Counted from the first letter of the stretch, positions 1 through 9,123 are shown. The stretch is DNA of 64,000 bases from Gordonia sp. PP30 (GCF_023100845.1 NZ_CP095864.1:806001-870000); one strand, 5' to 3'. Notes: a model not told the origin generated them from the sequence alone. Numbers and translations are program-made.

Positions 1-318
1 GTACTTCTTCGGAGGCGGCATCAACGTGGCCGACACGATGTCGGCGTGATCGATACGCCGGGGCCGGCCGGGCCGATCAGCATCGAGCAAGCCGGCCATC
101 CCGTCGTGCAGGTACCGGTACCGCCACTTGCGGACCGTCGGGATCGACACCCCGACGACGTCGCTGATATGCGAGTTCGCCCACCCCTCAGCGGCCAGCG
201 CCACGATCCGCGCCCGCCTCACCACGCCAGCCGGCGTCGAGGTCGATCGCAGCAACCGATCAAGCTCAACATCATCGCCCTCACGCAATTCCAGTGCCGG
301 GGCCGGAGAATTCGCCAT
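1..318 (-). CDS. IS630-like transposase, N-terminal part (runs off the window)
   Basis: Reading the reverse strand from an ATG at 318 gives 106 uninterrupted codons to the window edge. The protein has a helix-turn-helix of the kind found at the N terminus of IS630-family transposases: an RARIVALAAEGW segment, then HISDVVGVSIPTVRKWRYRY, then a linker with GLLDADRPGRPRR. The DDE catalytic core would lie outside the window. A CTAG at 369-372 could mark the element end, since IS630 elements target TA, but no terminal repeat can be checked here. Whether the gene is intact cannot be judged. Confidence 0.6.
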   Translation of the reverse strand, partial: MANSPAPALELREGDDVELDRLLRSTSTPAGVVRRARIVALAAEGWANSHISDVVGVSIPTVRKWRYRYLHDGMAGLLDADRPGRPRRIDHADIVSATLMPPPKKY

Positions 319-483
319 AACCCATTCTCTCAACCCCGGAACAGGAAACTAATTAACGCCACGCGACACTAGTGGTGGGTGGAGTCACCAGTCGGCGGCG
401 CGGTCTATGTGAAGGAGAGTGATGCGATCCTCGACGGATTCTCTGAGGCGGTCACGTCGTCCTCGCCTGATTGCCGTCGCCGT

Positions 484-491
484 GCTTGTCC
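484..491. repeat. Left target-site duplication of the ISL3 element
   Basis: GCTTGTCC occurs here and again at 3394-3401, exactly flanking the element ends. Eight bases is the usual ISL3-family duplication. Confidence 0.9.
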
Positions 492-1828
492 GGCTCTTCA
501 ACTCTGAGAGTGCGTAGGTGGGATCTGGGCTGACCGGGCGTGGGCACAAGATGTAGGCGGGTCCTGGGTGTGAAGATGGAAGTTCCTACACACCCATTTT
601 CACGCCACAGGACCCATGAGCGAGCTTACTGCCGATGTTGCTGACACGATCTGCCGAACCGTCGAGCTGGGGGTGACGATCACCGGCGCCGCTGTCGATG
701 CCCGCGGCCGCACGCACTTGTGGTGCCGGGTGCTGCAGGCCGATCGGCATTGTCCGGGCTGTCAGATCGCCGGCGACCTGCGTGATCACGCCGACCGCGT
801 GCTCACTGATGTGCCGATCAGCGGCCATCCTGTTGTTCTGCATGTCGCGGTGCCCCGGTTCGTGTGCCGTACCAGCGACTGCCCACGAACGATCTTCCGC
901 GGCGGGATCGATCATGTCGCCGCGCCCCGGGCCGTGGTCACCGCCCGGACCACACGCTGGATCCTGCAACGCATCGCGATCGACAAGATGAGCGTGAAAG
1001 CGGTGGCCACAGCGCTGGGCCTGGCGTGGAAGACAGTCAACGCGATCGCCGTGAGTGCGGCCCGGGCCCTGGTCTACGACGGCGGCCACCTCGACGGTGT
1101 ACGGCACCTGGGCGTCGATGAGCACAAGTGGAAACACGTTCGCGGACAAGGAGACCCGAGCTTCGTGACCGTTCTGATCGACTTGACGCCCGTGGTCGAG
1201 GGCACCGGCCCGGCTCGGCTGCTGGACATGATCGGCGGCCGGTCAGCGCAGGTCCTCAAAGACTGGATGAACACTCGTGACCAGCGATTCCGCGACCGGA
1301 TCACAGTCGTGGCCATGGACGGATTCACCGGCTACAAGACCGCCACCAGCCAGGAACTCCCCGCCGCCCGGGTCGTGATGGACCCGTTCCACGTCGTCGC
1401 GCTGGCCGGAAACAAGCTCGATCTGTGCCGCCAACGCGTTCAGCAGCAGACATGCGGGCACCGCGGACGCGCCGGTGACCCGTTGTACACGATCCGCCGG
1501 ATCCTGCACACCCGTACCGGGTTGCTCACCGCCAAGCAGAAGATCCGGTTGTACGAGTCGCTGACCAGCCATGACGCGCACGTCGCGGTCGAGATCACCT
1601 ACCAGGTGTATCAGCAGCTGATCGCCGCCTACCAGCACCCGCAGCGCCGCGAGGGCAAGAAACTGATGTGGAAGGTCCTCAAACGCATCCAGACCGGACT
1701 CCCCGCCGGGCTAGCCGAACTCGCCCAACTCGGGCGAAGTCTCTGGAAACGCCGCGCCGACATCCTGGCCTACTTCGATACCGGAGTCTCCAACGGACCC
1801 GTCGAAGCCATCAACGGCCGCCTCGAAC

Positions 1829-1840
1829 ACCTCCGCGGAA
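1829..1840. repeat. Left flank duplication of the IS256-family element
   Basis: ACCTCCGCGGAA is repeated at 3280-3291. The copies immediately flank the inner element. IS256-family duplications are usually 8-9 bases, so part of the 12-base identity may be chance or belong to the element end. Confidence 0.8.
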
Positions 1841-3279
1841 GTAGTGCCCCATAAGGTGGTGTAACTCGGTGGCCGAGATCGTCTCCGACTTCGTGTCGGG
1901 ACGGACGTAGAGCGGCCACCGTGTGATCCTTCGAGTCAACCGTCTAAAGAATCCTCGAACGGAGTCATCACGATGACCGCACCTCATATTGTCGACCCTG
2001 CAGGCCTGCTTGGCCAAGCCCTCGCCGACGCGTCACCGGATCTGATGCGCGAGCTGCTGCAAACCATCATCAACGCCCTGCTTTCCGCCGATGCCGACGC
2101 TGTCTGCGGCGCCGAGTGGAACGCCCGCTCGGCTGAGCGCACCAACTACCGAAACGGCTACCGCCACCGGCCCCTGGATACCCGCGTCGGAACCGTCGAT
2201 GTCGCCGTCCCGAAACTGCGCTCGGGTTCGTACTTCCCCGAGTGGCTGCTCGAGCGCCGCAAGCGGGCCGAATCCGCCCTGATCACCGTCGTGGCGGACT
2301 GCTACCTTGCCGGAGTATCGACCCGCCGGATGGACAAACTGGTCAAGACGCTGGGCATCGACTCACTGTCCAAATCCCAGGTCTCCCGCATGGCCACCGA
2401 ACTGGACGAGCAGGTCGCCGCCTTCCGACACCGCCGCCTGGACGAGGCCGGCCCGTTCACCTTCGTCACCGCCGATGCGTTGACGATCAAGGTCCGCGAG
2501 AACAAGCAGGTCGTCAAGGCTTCAGTGCTGCTGGCCACCGGCGTCAACGGCGACGGCCACCGCGAAGTCCTCGGGATGCAGGTGGCCACCAGTGAGACCA
2601 AGGCCTCATGGAACACCTTCTTCGCCGACCTGGTGGCCCGCGGCCTGGACGGAGTCCGGTTGGTGACCTCCGATGCCCACGCCGGACTGGTCGAGGCGAT
2701 CGCGGCGAACCTGCCCGGCGCCGCCTGGCAGCGCTGCCGCACCCACTACGCCGCCAACCTCATGGCCACCTGCCCCAAGAGCATGTGGCCGGCCGTGAAA
2801 GCCATGCTGCACAGCGTCTACGACCAGCCCACCGCCACCGCGGTGCATGAGCAGTTCGACCGGCTCCTGGAGTACACCGAAGACAGGCTGCCCGAGGTCG
2901 CCGACCACCTCGACGATGCCCGCGAGGACCTGCTGGCCTTCACCGCGTTCCCCGACGACGTATGGCGTCAGATCTGGTCCAACAACCCCACCGAACGCCT
3001 CAACCGTGAGATACGACGCCGCACCGACGTCGTGGGGATCTTCCCCAACCGAGACGCGATCATCAGGCTCATCGGCGCCGTCCTGGCCGAGCAGACCGAC
3101 GAATGGGCCGAAGGCCGCCGATACCTCGGCCTCGAAGTCCTGAGCCGCTGCAGGCTGACCCTGACCACCGACACAAACACCGACTCGACGACGGAGGTGA
3201 CCACCGATGACCTGATGCAAATACCAGCCTGACCACCACCGAAGGATCAACAACGAGTTACACCACTACTTGGGGCTTG
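1841..3279 (+). mobile_element. IS256-family insertion sequence
   Basis: This 1,439-bp element lies between the two copies of ACCTCCGCGGAA. Its ends are imperfect inverted repeats: near the left end GCCCCATAAGGTGGTGTAAC, and reverse-complemented from the right end GCCCCAAGTAGTGGTGTAAC. It carries one intact transposase gene. Both ends and the gene are complete, so it could be active and could move other copies in this genome. Confidence 0.88.
1973..3232 (+). CDS. IS256-family (mutator-type) transposase
   Basis: The 419-residue protein is full length for the family. The three acidic residues of the DDE triad are visible: the first Asp in [12 protein letters not shown] (about residue 165), the second in [10 protein letters not shown] (about 232), and the Glu in [15 protein letters not shown] (about 345). 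The stretch [10 protein letters not shown] matches the conserved C/H region between the second Asp and the Glu. No frameshift or stop is seen, so the enzyme is probably functional. It is the only gene of the inner element and lies in the same orientation as the ISL3 transposase it interrupts. Confidence 0.95.
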   Translation: MTAPHIVDPAGLLGQALADASPDLMRELLQTIINALLSADADAVCGAEWNARSAERTNYRNGYRHRPLDTRVGTVDVAVPKLRSGSYFPEWLLERRKRAESALITVVADCYLAGVSTRRMDKLVKTLGIDSLSKSQVSRMATELDEQVAAFRHRRLDEAGPFTFVTADALTIKVRENKQVVKASVLLATGVNGDGHREVLGMQVATSETKASWNTFFADLVARGLDGVRLVTSDAHAGLVEAIAANLPGAAWQRCRTHYAANLMATCPKSMWPAVKAMLHSVYDQPTATAVHEQFDRLLEYTEDRLPEVADHLDDAREDLLAFTAFPDDVWRQIWSNNPTERLNREIRRRTDVVGIFPNRDAIIRLIGAVLAEQTDEWAEGRRYLGLEVLSRCRLTLTTDTNTDSTTEVTTDDLMQIPA

Positions 3280-3291
3280 ACCTCCGCGGAA
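3280..3291. repeat. Right flank duplication of the IS256-family element
   Basis: ACCTCCGCGGAA, identical to 1829-1840. Beyond it the ISL3 transposase frame resumes with ATC GCC CAG. Confidence 0.8.
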
Positions 3292-3393
3292 TCGCCCAGG
3301 GCTTCCGCAACCTCGACCACTACATCTTGCGATCCCTCCTGCACTCCGGTCAGCTCGCCGAACACATCAACGCACTCTGAAAGGCGAAGAGCC

Positions 3394-3401
3394 GCTTGTC
3401 C
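3394..3401. repeat. Right target-site duplication of the ISL3 element
   Basis: GCTTGTCC, identical to 484-491. The interrupted membrane-protein gene resumes in frame from 3402. Confidence 0.9.
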
Positions 3402-4159
3402 TCGTTGCGCTTCTGGCAGTGAGCGTTGCGCTGTTGTGGCCGAGGGCGAAGACCGCAGACCTTTCCGGCCTGCTCCTGACCGCTCAGGAGCTTCCGGTGC
3501 CCTTGGCTGATTACGGGCAGAGTGGAATCCAGTCGATGGGCAGACCGGATAGATCGGTGATCGAGGACGTCGAAGCTCTCGAGACTCGGCCAGCCGAATG
3601 TCAGGAGCGGAAGATGAAATGGGTGAAGTCGATCAGGAGTGAGAACACCTACGGAAGTCGTGTCACCGGCATGCTTGATCGGCGCACCGACGTGAGCATC
3701 TCGGTATTCAGCGGAGAGACGGCGCAGGACACTGAGCTTCTGGAATCGGCGGTGGCTGGACAATGCGGGCACGTGCTCGTGATCGATCACAGGACGGATG
3801 ACCCATACCAGTTGATCTCGGCGACAGTGCTGGCCCCGCCGCCGTGGATGCGGGCCTTCGCCGCCTCGACCGTGTACGAGCAACTATGGAGTGAATGGTC
3901 TTCTCGTCCTCCCGTTGGGCCGCCTTGGCAGTCGGTGAATTTCTCGTCGCGGGTACGAGTGGGTTCGTTGACGGTGCAGCTGGTCGCGACCAGGTACGCC
4001 ACAGATGATTCGTTGAGCTGGTTCGATCCCGGCGTCCGCCAGACCTTCTTGACGATTCTGGAAGCTCAGGCGAAGAAGGTTCAGGTGCATCAGCGCCGCA
4101 CGTGACGGTGTGGGCCGGCGTGCCGGATCCGAAGGTGCGAGCCGCTGGACACGCACGAC

Positions 4160-5188
4160 ATGTCCACTACCGTGGAGCCTGTGACACCGACGACGCCTCC
4201 GCGCACCCATCGCGGCCCTCTGTCCGCTGCCGATCTGGCCGACGTCCGGGGGGTGATCGCCCGGGCCGAAGCCGCCGACGGCGTCGCGCCGCTGTCCGAA
4301 CAGTTCCGGCTCGCGCTCCAATCGCCGGACGGACTGCACCTCCTGTCGCCGCACGGGTACGCGGGGATCGTCGTCGCACCGTCGGGGGAGGCCGCGGTGG
4401 AAGGCGTGATCGATCCCGAATACCGCGGAAGCGGTGAAGGCGCGCTGCTGATCGCGGCGGCGCTCGGCGAAGCACGACATGCCGGTTCCGGTTCCGCCCC
4501 GTCCCTCTGGGCCCACGGCGACCTGCCCGGGGCCGCGGGACTGGCCCGGAACCTCGGCCTCGAACGCGTCCGCGAACTGCTGCAACTGCGTCGCGCGCTC
4601 CCGCCGGCCGGGGCGGGGGCGCTCCCACTGCCGCCGCTGCCGGGGCGCGACGACATCGTGCTGCGCACCTACGCGGGACCGTCGGACGACGCCGAGATCC
4701 TGCGCGTGAACAACGCCGCGTTCTCCTGGCATCCGGAACAGGGCGGCTGGACGCAGCGCCAGATCGACGACCGGACCGGGTCGGAGTGGTTCGATCCCAC
4801 GGGGTTGTTCCTGGCGTTCGACGCGCCGGCGGACCGGGGGCCGTCTTCCCTTCGACACGCCTCCTTCGTCGGCGGCTCAGGGGGCGGCGACGGGGCGGGG
4901 GGCGACGGCACGGGGGACGGGAAGCTGCTCGGTTTCCACTGGACCAAGGTGCACCCGGCGGGGGAGAAGGGCCCGGAAGCACTCGGGGAGGTGTACGTGG
5001 TCGGCGTCGATCCCGACGCTCAAGGACGCGGGCTCGGATCCCTGCTGACCCTCGCCGGCCTGCATCATCTGGCCGATCGCGGGCTCACCGAGGTGGAGCT
5101 GTACGTCGAGGGCGACAACGTCGCCGCACTCTCCACCTATCGCCGCCTCGGCTTCACTCCCTACGCGATAGACGTGGCCTACAGGTGA
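4160..5188 (+). CDS. mshD: Mycothiol synthase
   Basis: MshD transfers acetyl from acetyl-CoA to Cys-GlcN-Ins, the last step of mycothiol synthesis in the cytoplasm. The 342-residue protein has the expected two GNAT domains. The C-terminal one shows VYVVGVDPDAQGRGLGSLLT, the acetyl-CoA pyrophosphate-binding loop, followed by LYVEGDNVAALSTYRRLGF. The N-terminal one is degenerate, as usual. Its place just upstream of pst genes matches mycobacterial gene order. Residues about 220-252 form a Gly/Asp/Ser-rich insertion (FVGGSGGGDGAGGDGTGDG) that the remembered M. tuberculosis protein lacks; its DNA looks like an interspersed element. No strong ribosome site is visible before the ATG. Confidence 0.93.
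   Translation: MSTTVEPVTPTTPPRTHRGPLSAADLADVRGVIARAEAADGVAPLSEQFRLALQSPDGLHLLSPHGYAGIVVAPSGEAAVEGVIDPEYRGSGEGALLIAAALGEARHAGSGSAPSLWAHGDLPGAAGLARNLGLERVRELLQLRRALPPAGAGALPLPPLPGRDDIVLRTYAGPSDDAEILRVNNAAFSWHPEQGGWTQRQIDDRTGSEWFDPTGLFLAFDAPADRGPSSLRHASFVGGSGGGDGAGGDGTGDGKLLGFHWTKVHPAGEKGPEALGEVYVVGVDPDAQGRGLGSLLTLAGLHHLADRGLTEVELYVEGDNVAALSTYRRLGFTPYAIDVAYR
4836..4920 (+). repeat. Possible interspersed repeat inserted in frame in mshD
   Basis: This stretch contains TTCGACACGCCTCC, then TTCGTCGGCGGCTCA, and then a G-rich tail. It resembles the TTTCGACTCG...CGGCTC...TCAACGG pattern at 54340-54392 and corresponds to the extra residues in MshD. The shared pattern is short and imperfect, so an element origin is inference. 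Confidence 0.35.
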
Positions 5189-5214
5189 ACGGGTTCGCCG
5201 CCCGGGCGTCAGCT

Positions 5215-5252
5215 GTTCGTATTCACGACACCTGACGGATCGTTCGGGCTCA
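5215..5252 (+). promoter_or_regulatory. Possible phosphate-regulon site upstream of pstS
   Basis: Two loosely similar 11-mers, GTTCGTATTCA and GTTCGGGCTCA, lie within the 119-bp mshD-pstS gap. Actinobacterial PhoP/RegX3 boxes are GTTCA-like direct repeats, and pst operons are standard targets. Here the spacing and match are poor, so this is only a candidate. Confidence 0.2.
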
Positions 5253-5307
5253 TCGGGCGTCGATAGCTTCGCAGTGTTGTCGAAGCAATCGAAAGGCTTT
5301 CACCCGC

Positions 5308-6378
5308 ATGTCTGCGATCTCCAAGACCACCGCCCGTACCTCCGCCGCACTCTCGGTGGCCGTCGCCGCGGGGCTTCTGCTGTCCGCGTGTGGCGGCTCC
5401 GGGAGCCAGACCACCGTGACCGGTGAAGGCGCCACCTCGCAGCAGAAGGCGATGACCTACTTCGCCGACGTGCTCACCAAGAACAGCGACGTCGTCCTCG
5501 ACTACACCGGTTCGGGTTCGGGCGCCGGCGTCAAGAAGTTCATCGCCGGCGACGTCGACTTCGCCGGCAGCGACTCGCCCCTCAAGCCCGACGAGGCCAC
5601 CGACGCCAAGAAGCGCTGCGGCGGCAACGACGCCTGGCATCTGCCGCTCGTCGCCGGCCCGGTCGCCATCGCGTACCACCTCGACGGTGTCGACAAGCTC
5701 AACCTCAACGCCGCCGTGCTGGCCGGGATCTTCGACTCGAAGATCACCAAGTGGAACGACCCGAAGATCGCCGCGCTGAACCCGGGCGTCAAGCTCCCGG
5801 ACACCGCCGTCGTGCCGGTGCACCGCACCGACAGCTCGGGCACCACCGAGAACTTCACCCGCTACCTCAGCGTCGCGGCCCCCGCCGAGTGGACCCACAA
5901 GCCGAGCAAGGAATGGGCCGGTCAGGGCGGATCGGGCGCGGCCAAGTCGACCGGCGTCGGCGACACCGTGAAGAAGACCCCGGGCGCCATCACCTACGTC
6001 GAGTGGGGCTTCGCGACCGAGAACAAGCTGGGTGTCGCCAACCTCGACTTCGGCGCCGGCCAGACCGAGCTCACCGCGCAGTCGGCGGGTAAGGCCCTGG
6101 AGAACGCCAAGTTCGCCAACCCGGGCAGCAAGGACCTCGTGGTCGACACCGACGCGCTCTTCGGGCTCTCCGAGGAGGGCGCGTACCCGCTCATGCTGAC
6201 CACCTACGAGATCGTCTGCTCCAAGGGCTACTCCGACTCCAAGACCGGCCCCGCGCTGAAGACCGCGTTCAGCACGATCCTCGACAAGGGCCAGGACGGC
6301 CTCGCCGACCTGGGCTTCGTACCGCTGCCCGCGCAGTTCACCGCCGCCCTGCGCGGCACGGTTGACGCACTCGGATGA
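5308..6378 (+). CDS. pstS: Phosphate-binding lipoprotein of the Pst ABC transporter
   Basis: PstS captures phosphate outside the membrane and delivers it to PstC/PstA. The 356-residue protein opens with a lipoprotein signal: a hydrophobic stretch then LLSACGG, with Cys28 as the lipidation site. The mature part shows typical phosphate-site segments: TVTGEGATSQQKAM, DYTGSGSGAGVKKFIAG, DFAGSDSPL, and HRTDSSGTTENFTRYL. An ATG directly follows a GAAAGG ribosome site. It is the first gene of pstSCAB, and its stop overlaps the pstC start by four bases. Expression is expected to rise under phosphate limitation, but no clear Pho box was found. Confidence 0.97.
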   Translation: MSAISKTTARTSAALSVAVAAGLLLSACGGSGSQTTVTGEGATSQQKAMTYFADVLTKNSDVVLDYTGSGSGAGVKKFIAGDVDFAGSDSPLKPDEATDAKKRCGGNDAWHLPLVAGPVAIAYHLDGVDKLNLNAAVLAGIFDSKITKWNDPKIAALNPGVKLPDTAVVPVHRTDSSGTTENFTRYLSVAAPAEWTHKPSKEWAGQGGSGAAKSTGVGDTVKKTPGAITYVEWGFATENKLGVANLDFGAGQTELTAQSAGKALENAKFANPGSKDLVVDTDALFGLSEEGAYPLMLTTYEIVCSKGYSDSKTGPALKTAFSTILDKGQDGLADLGFVPLPAQFTAALRGTVDALG

Positions 6379-7400
6379 GTAGCCCCGAGCTGATGGCGAG
6401 TCCGCACGCCGCTCCCGCCCCGGTCGTCAAGAACGACGACCGGGGCGGCCCGGAGCGCCCGGACAGCCCGCTGACCAAGGTCTCGCACCTGGGTGACCGG
6501 GTGATGGCGACCCTGGCGACCGGCTCGGGCATGCTCGTGTCAGCGGCGATCGGCCTGATCGCGCTGTTCCTGCTGATCCAGGCCGTCCCCGCGCTCGCCA
6601 AGAACACCGAGAACTTCTTCACCTTCACCGGGACGTGGGTGGTCTCCGGCAGCGAGCTGAAGTTCGGTATCCCCGCGCAGTTCTACGCCACCGTGCTGGT
6701 GTCGGTGATCGCCCTGATCATCGCCATGCCGGTGTCGCTCGGTATCGCGATCTTCGTGACCGAGTACGCGCCGCCGAAGGTGGCCGCGCCGATCGCGTAC
6801 GTCGTCGACCTGCTCGCCGCCGTGCCGTCGATCGTCTACGGCCTGTGGGGCATCCTGGTCCTCGGCCCGGCGATGGTCGGCCCCAACAAATGGCTGGTCG
6901 ACACCCTCGGCTTCCTCCCGTTCTTCCGGCAGCCGCAGAACGTCGCCAACATGTCGACCGGCGGCACCCTGCTCACTGCGGGCATCGTGCTCGCCGTGAT
7001 GATTCTGCCGGTGATCACCGCCGTCACCCGAGAGGTGTTCACCCAGACCCCCGGGGGTCAGCGCGAAGCGGCCCTCGCGCTCGGTGCCACCAAATGGGAA
7101 GTGGTCCGCACCGCGGTGCTGCCGTTCGGCTTCTCCGGCTACATCAGCGGCTCCATGCTGGGCCTCGGCCGCGCGCTCGGCGAGACCATGGCGCTGCTGC
7201 TGATCATCTCCAGCGTCGGCCCGATCAACTTCAACCTGATGGAGAGCGGCGAGACCTTCGCGACCGTCATCGCCAACAACGCCGCCGAGTTCGACTCGCC
7301 GGTCAAGACCGGCGCCTACATCTCGGCCGGTCTGGTGCTCTTCGTCCTGACCTTCATCGTCAACGCGGCCGCGCGTGGCGTGATCTCCCGGAAGGGCTGA
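6375..7400 (+). CDS. pstC: Phosphate ABC transporter permease PstC
   Basis: PstC is one of the two membrane subunits of the phosphate importer. The 341-residue protein has a short cytoplasmic N terminus and about six membrane segments, beginning at about residue 55. The EAA loop that docks on PstB is visible as REAALALGATKWEVVRTAVLP (about residues 228-248), with GLGRALGETMALLL after it. It starts within the pstS stop (ATGA overlap), so translation is probably coupled. Confidence 0.96.
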   Translation: MSSPELMASPHAAPAPVVKNDDRGGPERPDSPLTKVSHLGDRVMATLATGSGMLVSAAIGLIALFLLIQAVPALAKNTENFFTFTGTWVVSGSELKFGIPAQFYATVLVSVIALIIAMPVSLGIAIFVTEYAPPKVAAPIAYVVDLLAAVPSIVYGLWGILVLGPAMVGPNKWLVDTLGFLPFFRQPQNVANMSTGGTLLTAGIVLAVMILPVITAVTREVFTQTPGGQREAALALGATKWEVVRTAVLPFGFSGYISGSMLGLGRALGETMALLLIISSVGPINFNLMESGETFATVIANNAAEFDSPVKTGAYISAGLVLFVLTFIVNAAARGVISRKG

Positions 7401-7403
7401 ACC

Positions 7404-8261
7404 ATGGCACTCGAATTGACGACGACGTCGACGCGCCGGAAGGTGACCAACCAGGTCGCTCGCATGGCCGTCGCCCTGTCGGTGCTGCTCGCGGTGCTGC
7501 CGCTCGGCTGGCTGGTGGTGACTCTGGTCAGCCACGGGATCTCGCCGATCCTCAACGCCGCGTGGTGGACCCAGGCCGAACGCTACGGCGGTGCGGCCAA
7601 CGCGATCATCGGCACGCTGATCCAGACACTCCTGGCCGCCGTGATCGCGGTGCCGCTCGGCATCCTGGTCGGCGTGTACCTGGTGGAGTACGCCGACCGG
7701 AACAAGCGGCTGATCAAGCTCACCACGTTCATGGTCGACGTCCTGTCCGGTGTGCCGTCGATCGTCGCGGCGCTGTTCGTGTACGCCGTCTGGCGGACCA
7801 GCCTCGACCTGCCCCGCTCGGGCTTCGTGGTCGCCCTCGCCCTGGTGCTGCTGATGGTGCCGCTGGTGGTGCGGTCCACCGAGGAGATGCTCAAGATCGT
7901 CCCGCACGACCTGCGCGAGGCGTCGTACGCCCTCGGCGTCCCGAAGTGGAAGACGATCACGAAGATCGTCCTGCCGACCGCGATGAGCGGCATCATCACC
8001 GGCGTGATGCTCGCCGTCGCCCGCGTGATGGGCGAGTCGGCGCCGGTGCTGATCCTCGTCGGCGCCACCCGCGCCACCAACTGGAATCCCTTCGAGGGCA
8101 ACCAGCAATCGCTGCCGCTGATGATGCTGCAGGAGTACAACAACGGCCCCAGCGGCTACGACACCGTGTGGGGCGCCGCCCTCACCCTGGTCATCGCGGT
8201 CGGCATCGTCTACGTCGCCGCGCGCCTGCTGGCCCGATTCACCGGCGTCAAGGCCGCCTGA
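7404..8261 (+). CDS. pstA: Phosphate ABC transporter permease PstA
   Basis: PstA is the second membrane subunit of the importer and pairs with PstC. The 285-residue protein has about six membrane segments; the first spans roughly residues 25-45. The EAA loop reads REASYALGVPKWKTITKI (about residues 172-190), followed by ARVMGESAPVLIL. It lies three bases after pstC and 30 bases before pstB, as part of one transcription unit. Confidence 0.96.
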   Translation: MALELTTTSTRRKVTNQVARMAVALSVLLAVLPLGWLVVTLVSHGISPILNAAWWTQAERYGGAANAIIGTLIQTLLAAVIAVPLGILVGVYLVEYADRNKRLIKLTTFMVDVLSGVPSIVAALFVYAVWRTSLDLPRSGFVVALALVLLMVPLVVRSTEEMLKIVPHDLREASYALGVPKWKTITKIVLPTAMSGIITGVMLAVARVMGESAPVLILVGATRATNWNPFEGNQQSLPLMMLQEYNNGPSGYDTVWGAALTLVIAVGIVYVAARLLARFTGVKAA

Positions 8262-8291
8262 CCCGTTCCGGAAGTACAAGAAAGCGATCCC

Positions 8292-9068
8292 ATGGCCAAG
8301 AGCCTGACACTGCAAGACCTGAACATCTACTACGGCGACTTCCACGCGGTGAAGGACGTCTCCCTCGACATCGCGCCCCGGACGGTCACCGCCTTCATCG
8401 GCCCCTCGGGCTGCGGAAAGTCGACGGTGCTGCGCACCCTCAACCGCATGCACGAGGTGACCCCGAACGCCTACGCCACCGGATCGGTGCTGCTCGACGG
8501 CCTCGACCTGTACGGCAAGGGCGTCGACCCGGTGAGCGTGCGGACGACGGTCGGCATGGTCTTCCAGAAGGCGAACCCGTTCCCGACCATGTCGATCCGC
8601 GACAACGTGGTCGCCGGACTGAAACTGGCCGGCGTGCGCGACAAGAAGAAGCTCGACGAGGTGGCCGAGGCCAGCCTGCGCGGCGCCAACCTCTGGAACG
8701 AGGTCTCCGGCCGGCTCAACAAGCCAGGCGGCGCGCTCTCCGGCGGCCAGCAGCAGCGGCTGTGCATCGCGCGCGCCATCGCGGTGTCGCCGCAGGTGCT
8801 GCTGATGGACGAGCCGTGCTCGGCGCTCGACCCCATCTCCACGCTCGCGATCGAGGACCTGATCGCCGAGCTGAAGAAGCAGTACACGATCGTCATCGTC
8901 ACGCACAACATGCAGCAGGCGGCCCGCGTGAGCGACCAGACGGCATTTTTCAACCTGTCGGGTGTCGGCCAGCCGGGCGAACTGATCGAGGTCGGCGCGA
9001 CCAGCGAGATCTTCCAGAACCCGACGCGCAAGGAGACCGAGGACTACATCTCCGGCCGCTTCGGCTGA
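8292..9068 (+). CDS. pstB: Phosphate ABC transporter ATP-binding protein
   Basis: PstB hydrolyses ATP to drive phosphate import through PstCA on the inner face of the membrane. All ABC ATPase motifs are present in 258 residues: Walker [10 protein letters not shown] (about 37-45), Q-loop [12 protein letters not shown], signature LSGGQQQRL (about 150), Walker [14 protein letters not shown], and the switch histidine in IVTHNM. The residue after the Walker B Glu-Pro is Cys, an allowed variant. In M. tuberculosis the equivalent position is phoT. A strong hairpin follows the stop and ends the operon. Confidence 0.97.
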   Translation: MAKSLTLQDLNIYYGDFHAVKDVSLDIAPRTVTAFIGPSGCGKSTVLRTLNRMHEVTPNAYATGSVLLDGLDLYGKGVDPVSVRTTVGMVFQKANPFPTMSIRDNVVAGLKLAGVRDKKKLDEVAEASLRGANLWNEVSGRLNKPGGALSGGQQQRLCIARAIAVSPQVLLMDEPCSALDPISTLAIEDLIAELKKQYTIVIVTHNMQQAARVSDQTAFFNLSGVGQPGELIEVGATSEIFQNPTRKETEDYISGRFG

Positions 9069-9091
9069 TCGCCGCCCGAGACAGCCGACCG

Positions 9092-9123
9092 TTCGCGCGG
9101 GTCCCGACAGGGGCCCGCGCGAA
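9092..9123 (+). terminator. Hairpin terminator after pstB
   Basis: A 14-bp stem (TTCGCGCGGGTCCC against GGGGCCCGCGCGAA, one G-U) with a GACA loop starts 24 bp after pstB. There is no U-run, as is usual in high-GC actinobacteria. Confidence 0.65.

Larger units (their letters stand above)
616..3380 (+). pseudogene. ISL3-family transposase gene split by IS256 insertion
   Basis: The frame runs from ATG 616 to codon 408, then passes into the inserted element and stops at 1854. Joining 616-1840 to 3292-3380 restores 438 codons ending SLLHSGQLAEHINAL. Visible features are the N-terminal zinc-binding cysteines typical of ISL3 transposases (CRVLQADRHCPGC and CRTSDCP), a catalytic-core segment VVAMDGFTGYK followed by VVMDPFHVVALAG, and the C-terminal GPVEAINGRLEHLRG where the insertion lies. 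The truncated product lacks the last 30 residues, so autonomous activity is doubtful. Confidence 0.88.
492..3393 (+). mobile_element. ISL3-family insertion sequence, itself carrying an IS256-family element
   Basis: The left end reads GGCTCTTCAACTCTGAGAGT and the reverse complement of the right end reads GGCTCTTCGCCTTTCAGAGT, giving imperfect terminal inverted repeats. GCTTGTCC flanks both ends. Without the IS256 insertion at 1841-3279 and its 12-base duplication, the element would be about 1.45 kb with one transposase gene, normal for the family. Perfect flanks and recognisable ends suggest recent insertion. Confidence 0.88.
422..4105 (+). pseudogene. Membrane-anchored extracytoplasmic protein gene interrupted by an ISL3 element
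   Basis: Joining 422-491 directly to 3402-4105, which removes the insertion and one copy of its 8-bp target duplication, restores a single frame of 258 codons. An AGGAG lies just upstream of the ATG at 422. The rebuilt protein begins MRSSTDSLRRSRRPR, has a hydrophobic segment at about residues 16-37 (LIAVAVLVLVALLAVSVALL), then a soluble domain opening with LLLTAQELPVP. That opening recalls extracytoplasmic 'sensor domain' lipoproteins and the PknH extracellular domain of mycobacteria, although there is no lipobox cysteine. The insertion falls inside the membrane anchor, so the 3' part can no longer be exported even if translated from the in-frame GTG at 3419. The family assignment is tentative; the disruption is seen directly. 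Confidence 0.75.

Noticed and set aside
3419..4105. A stand-alone gene starting at GTG 3419
   Set aside because: The frame continues upstream through the insertion target into 422-491, so it is the 3' part of the disrupted gene.
1..4105. A composite transposon or integrative element spanning the left end
   Set aside because: The elements are nested singly, with separate duplications; there is no cargo, integrase or attachment site.
6540..8906. A 788-codon reverse frame across pstC-pstA-pstB
   Set aside because: Composition is Asp/His/Arg/Gln-rich, typical of antisense readings of high-GC genes; the forward strand encodes an unmistakable transporter.
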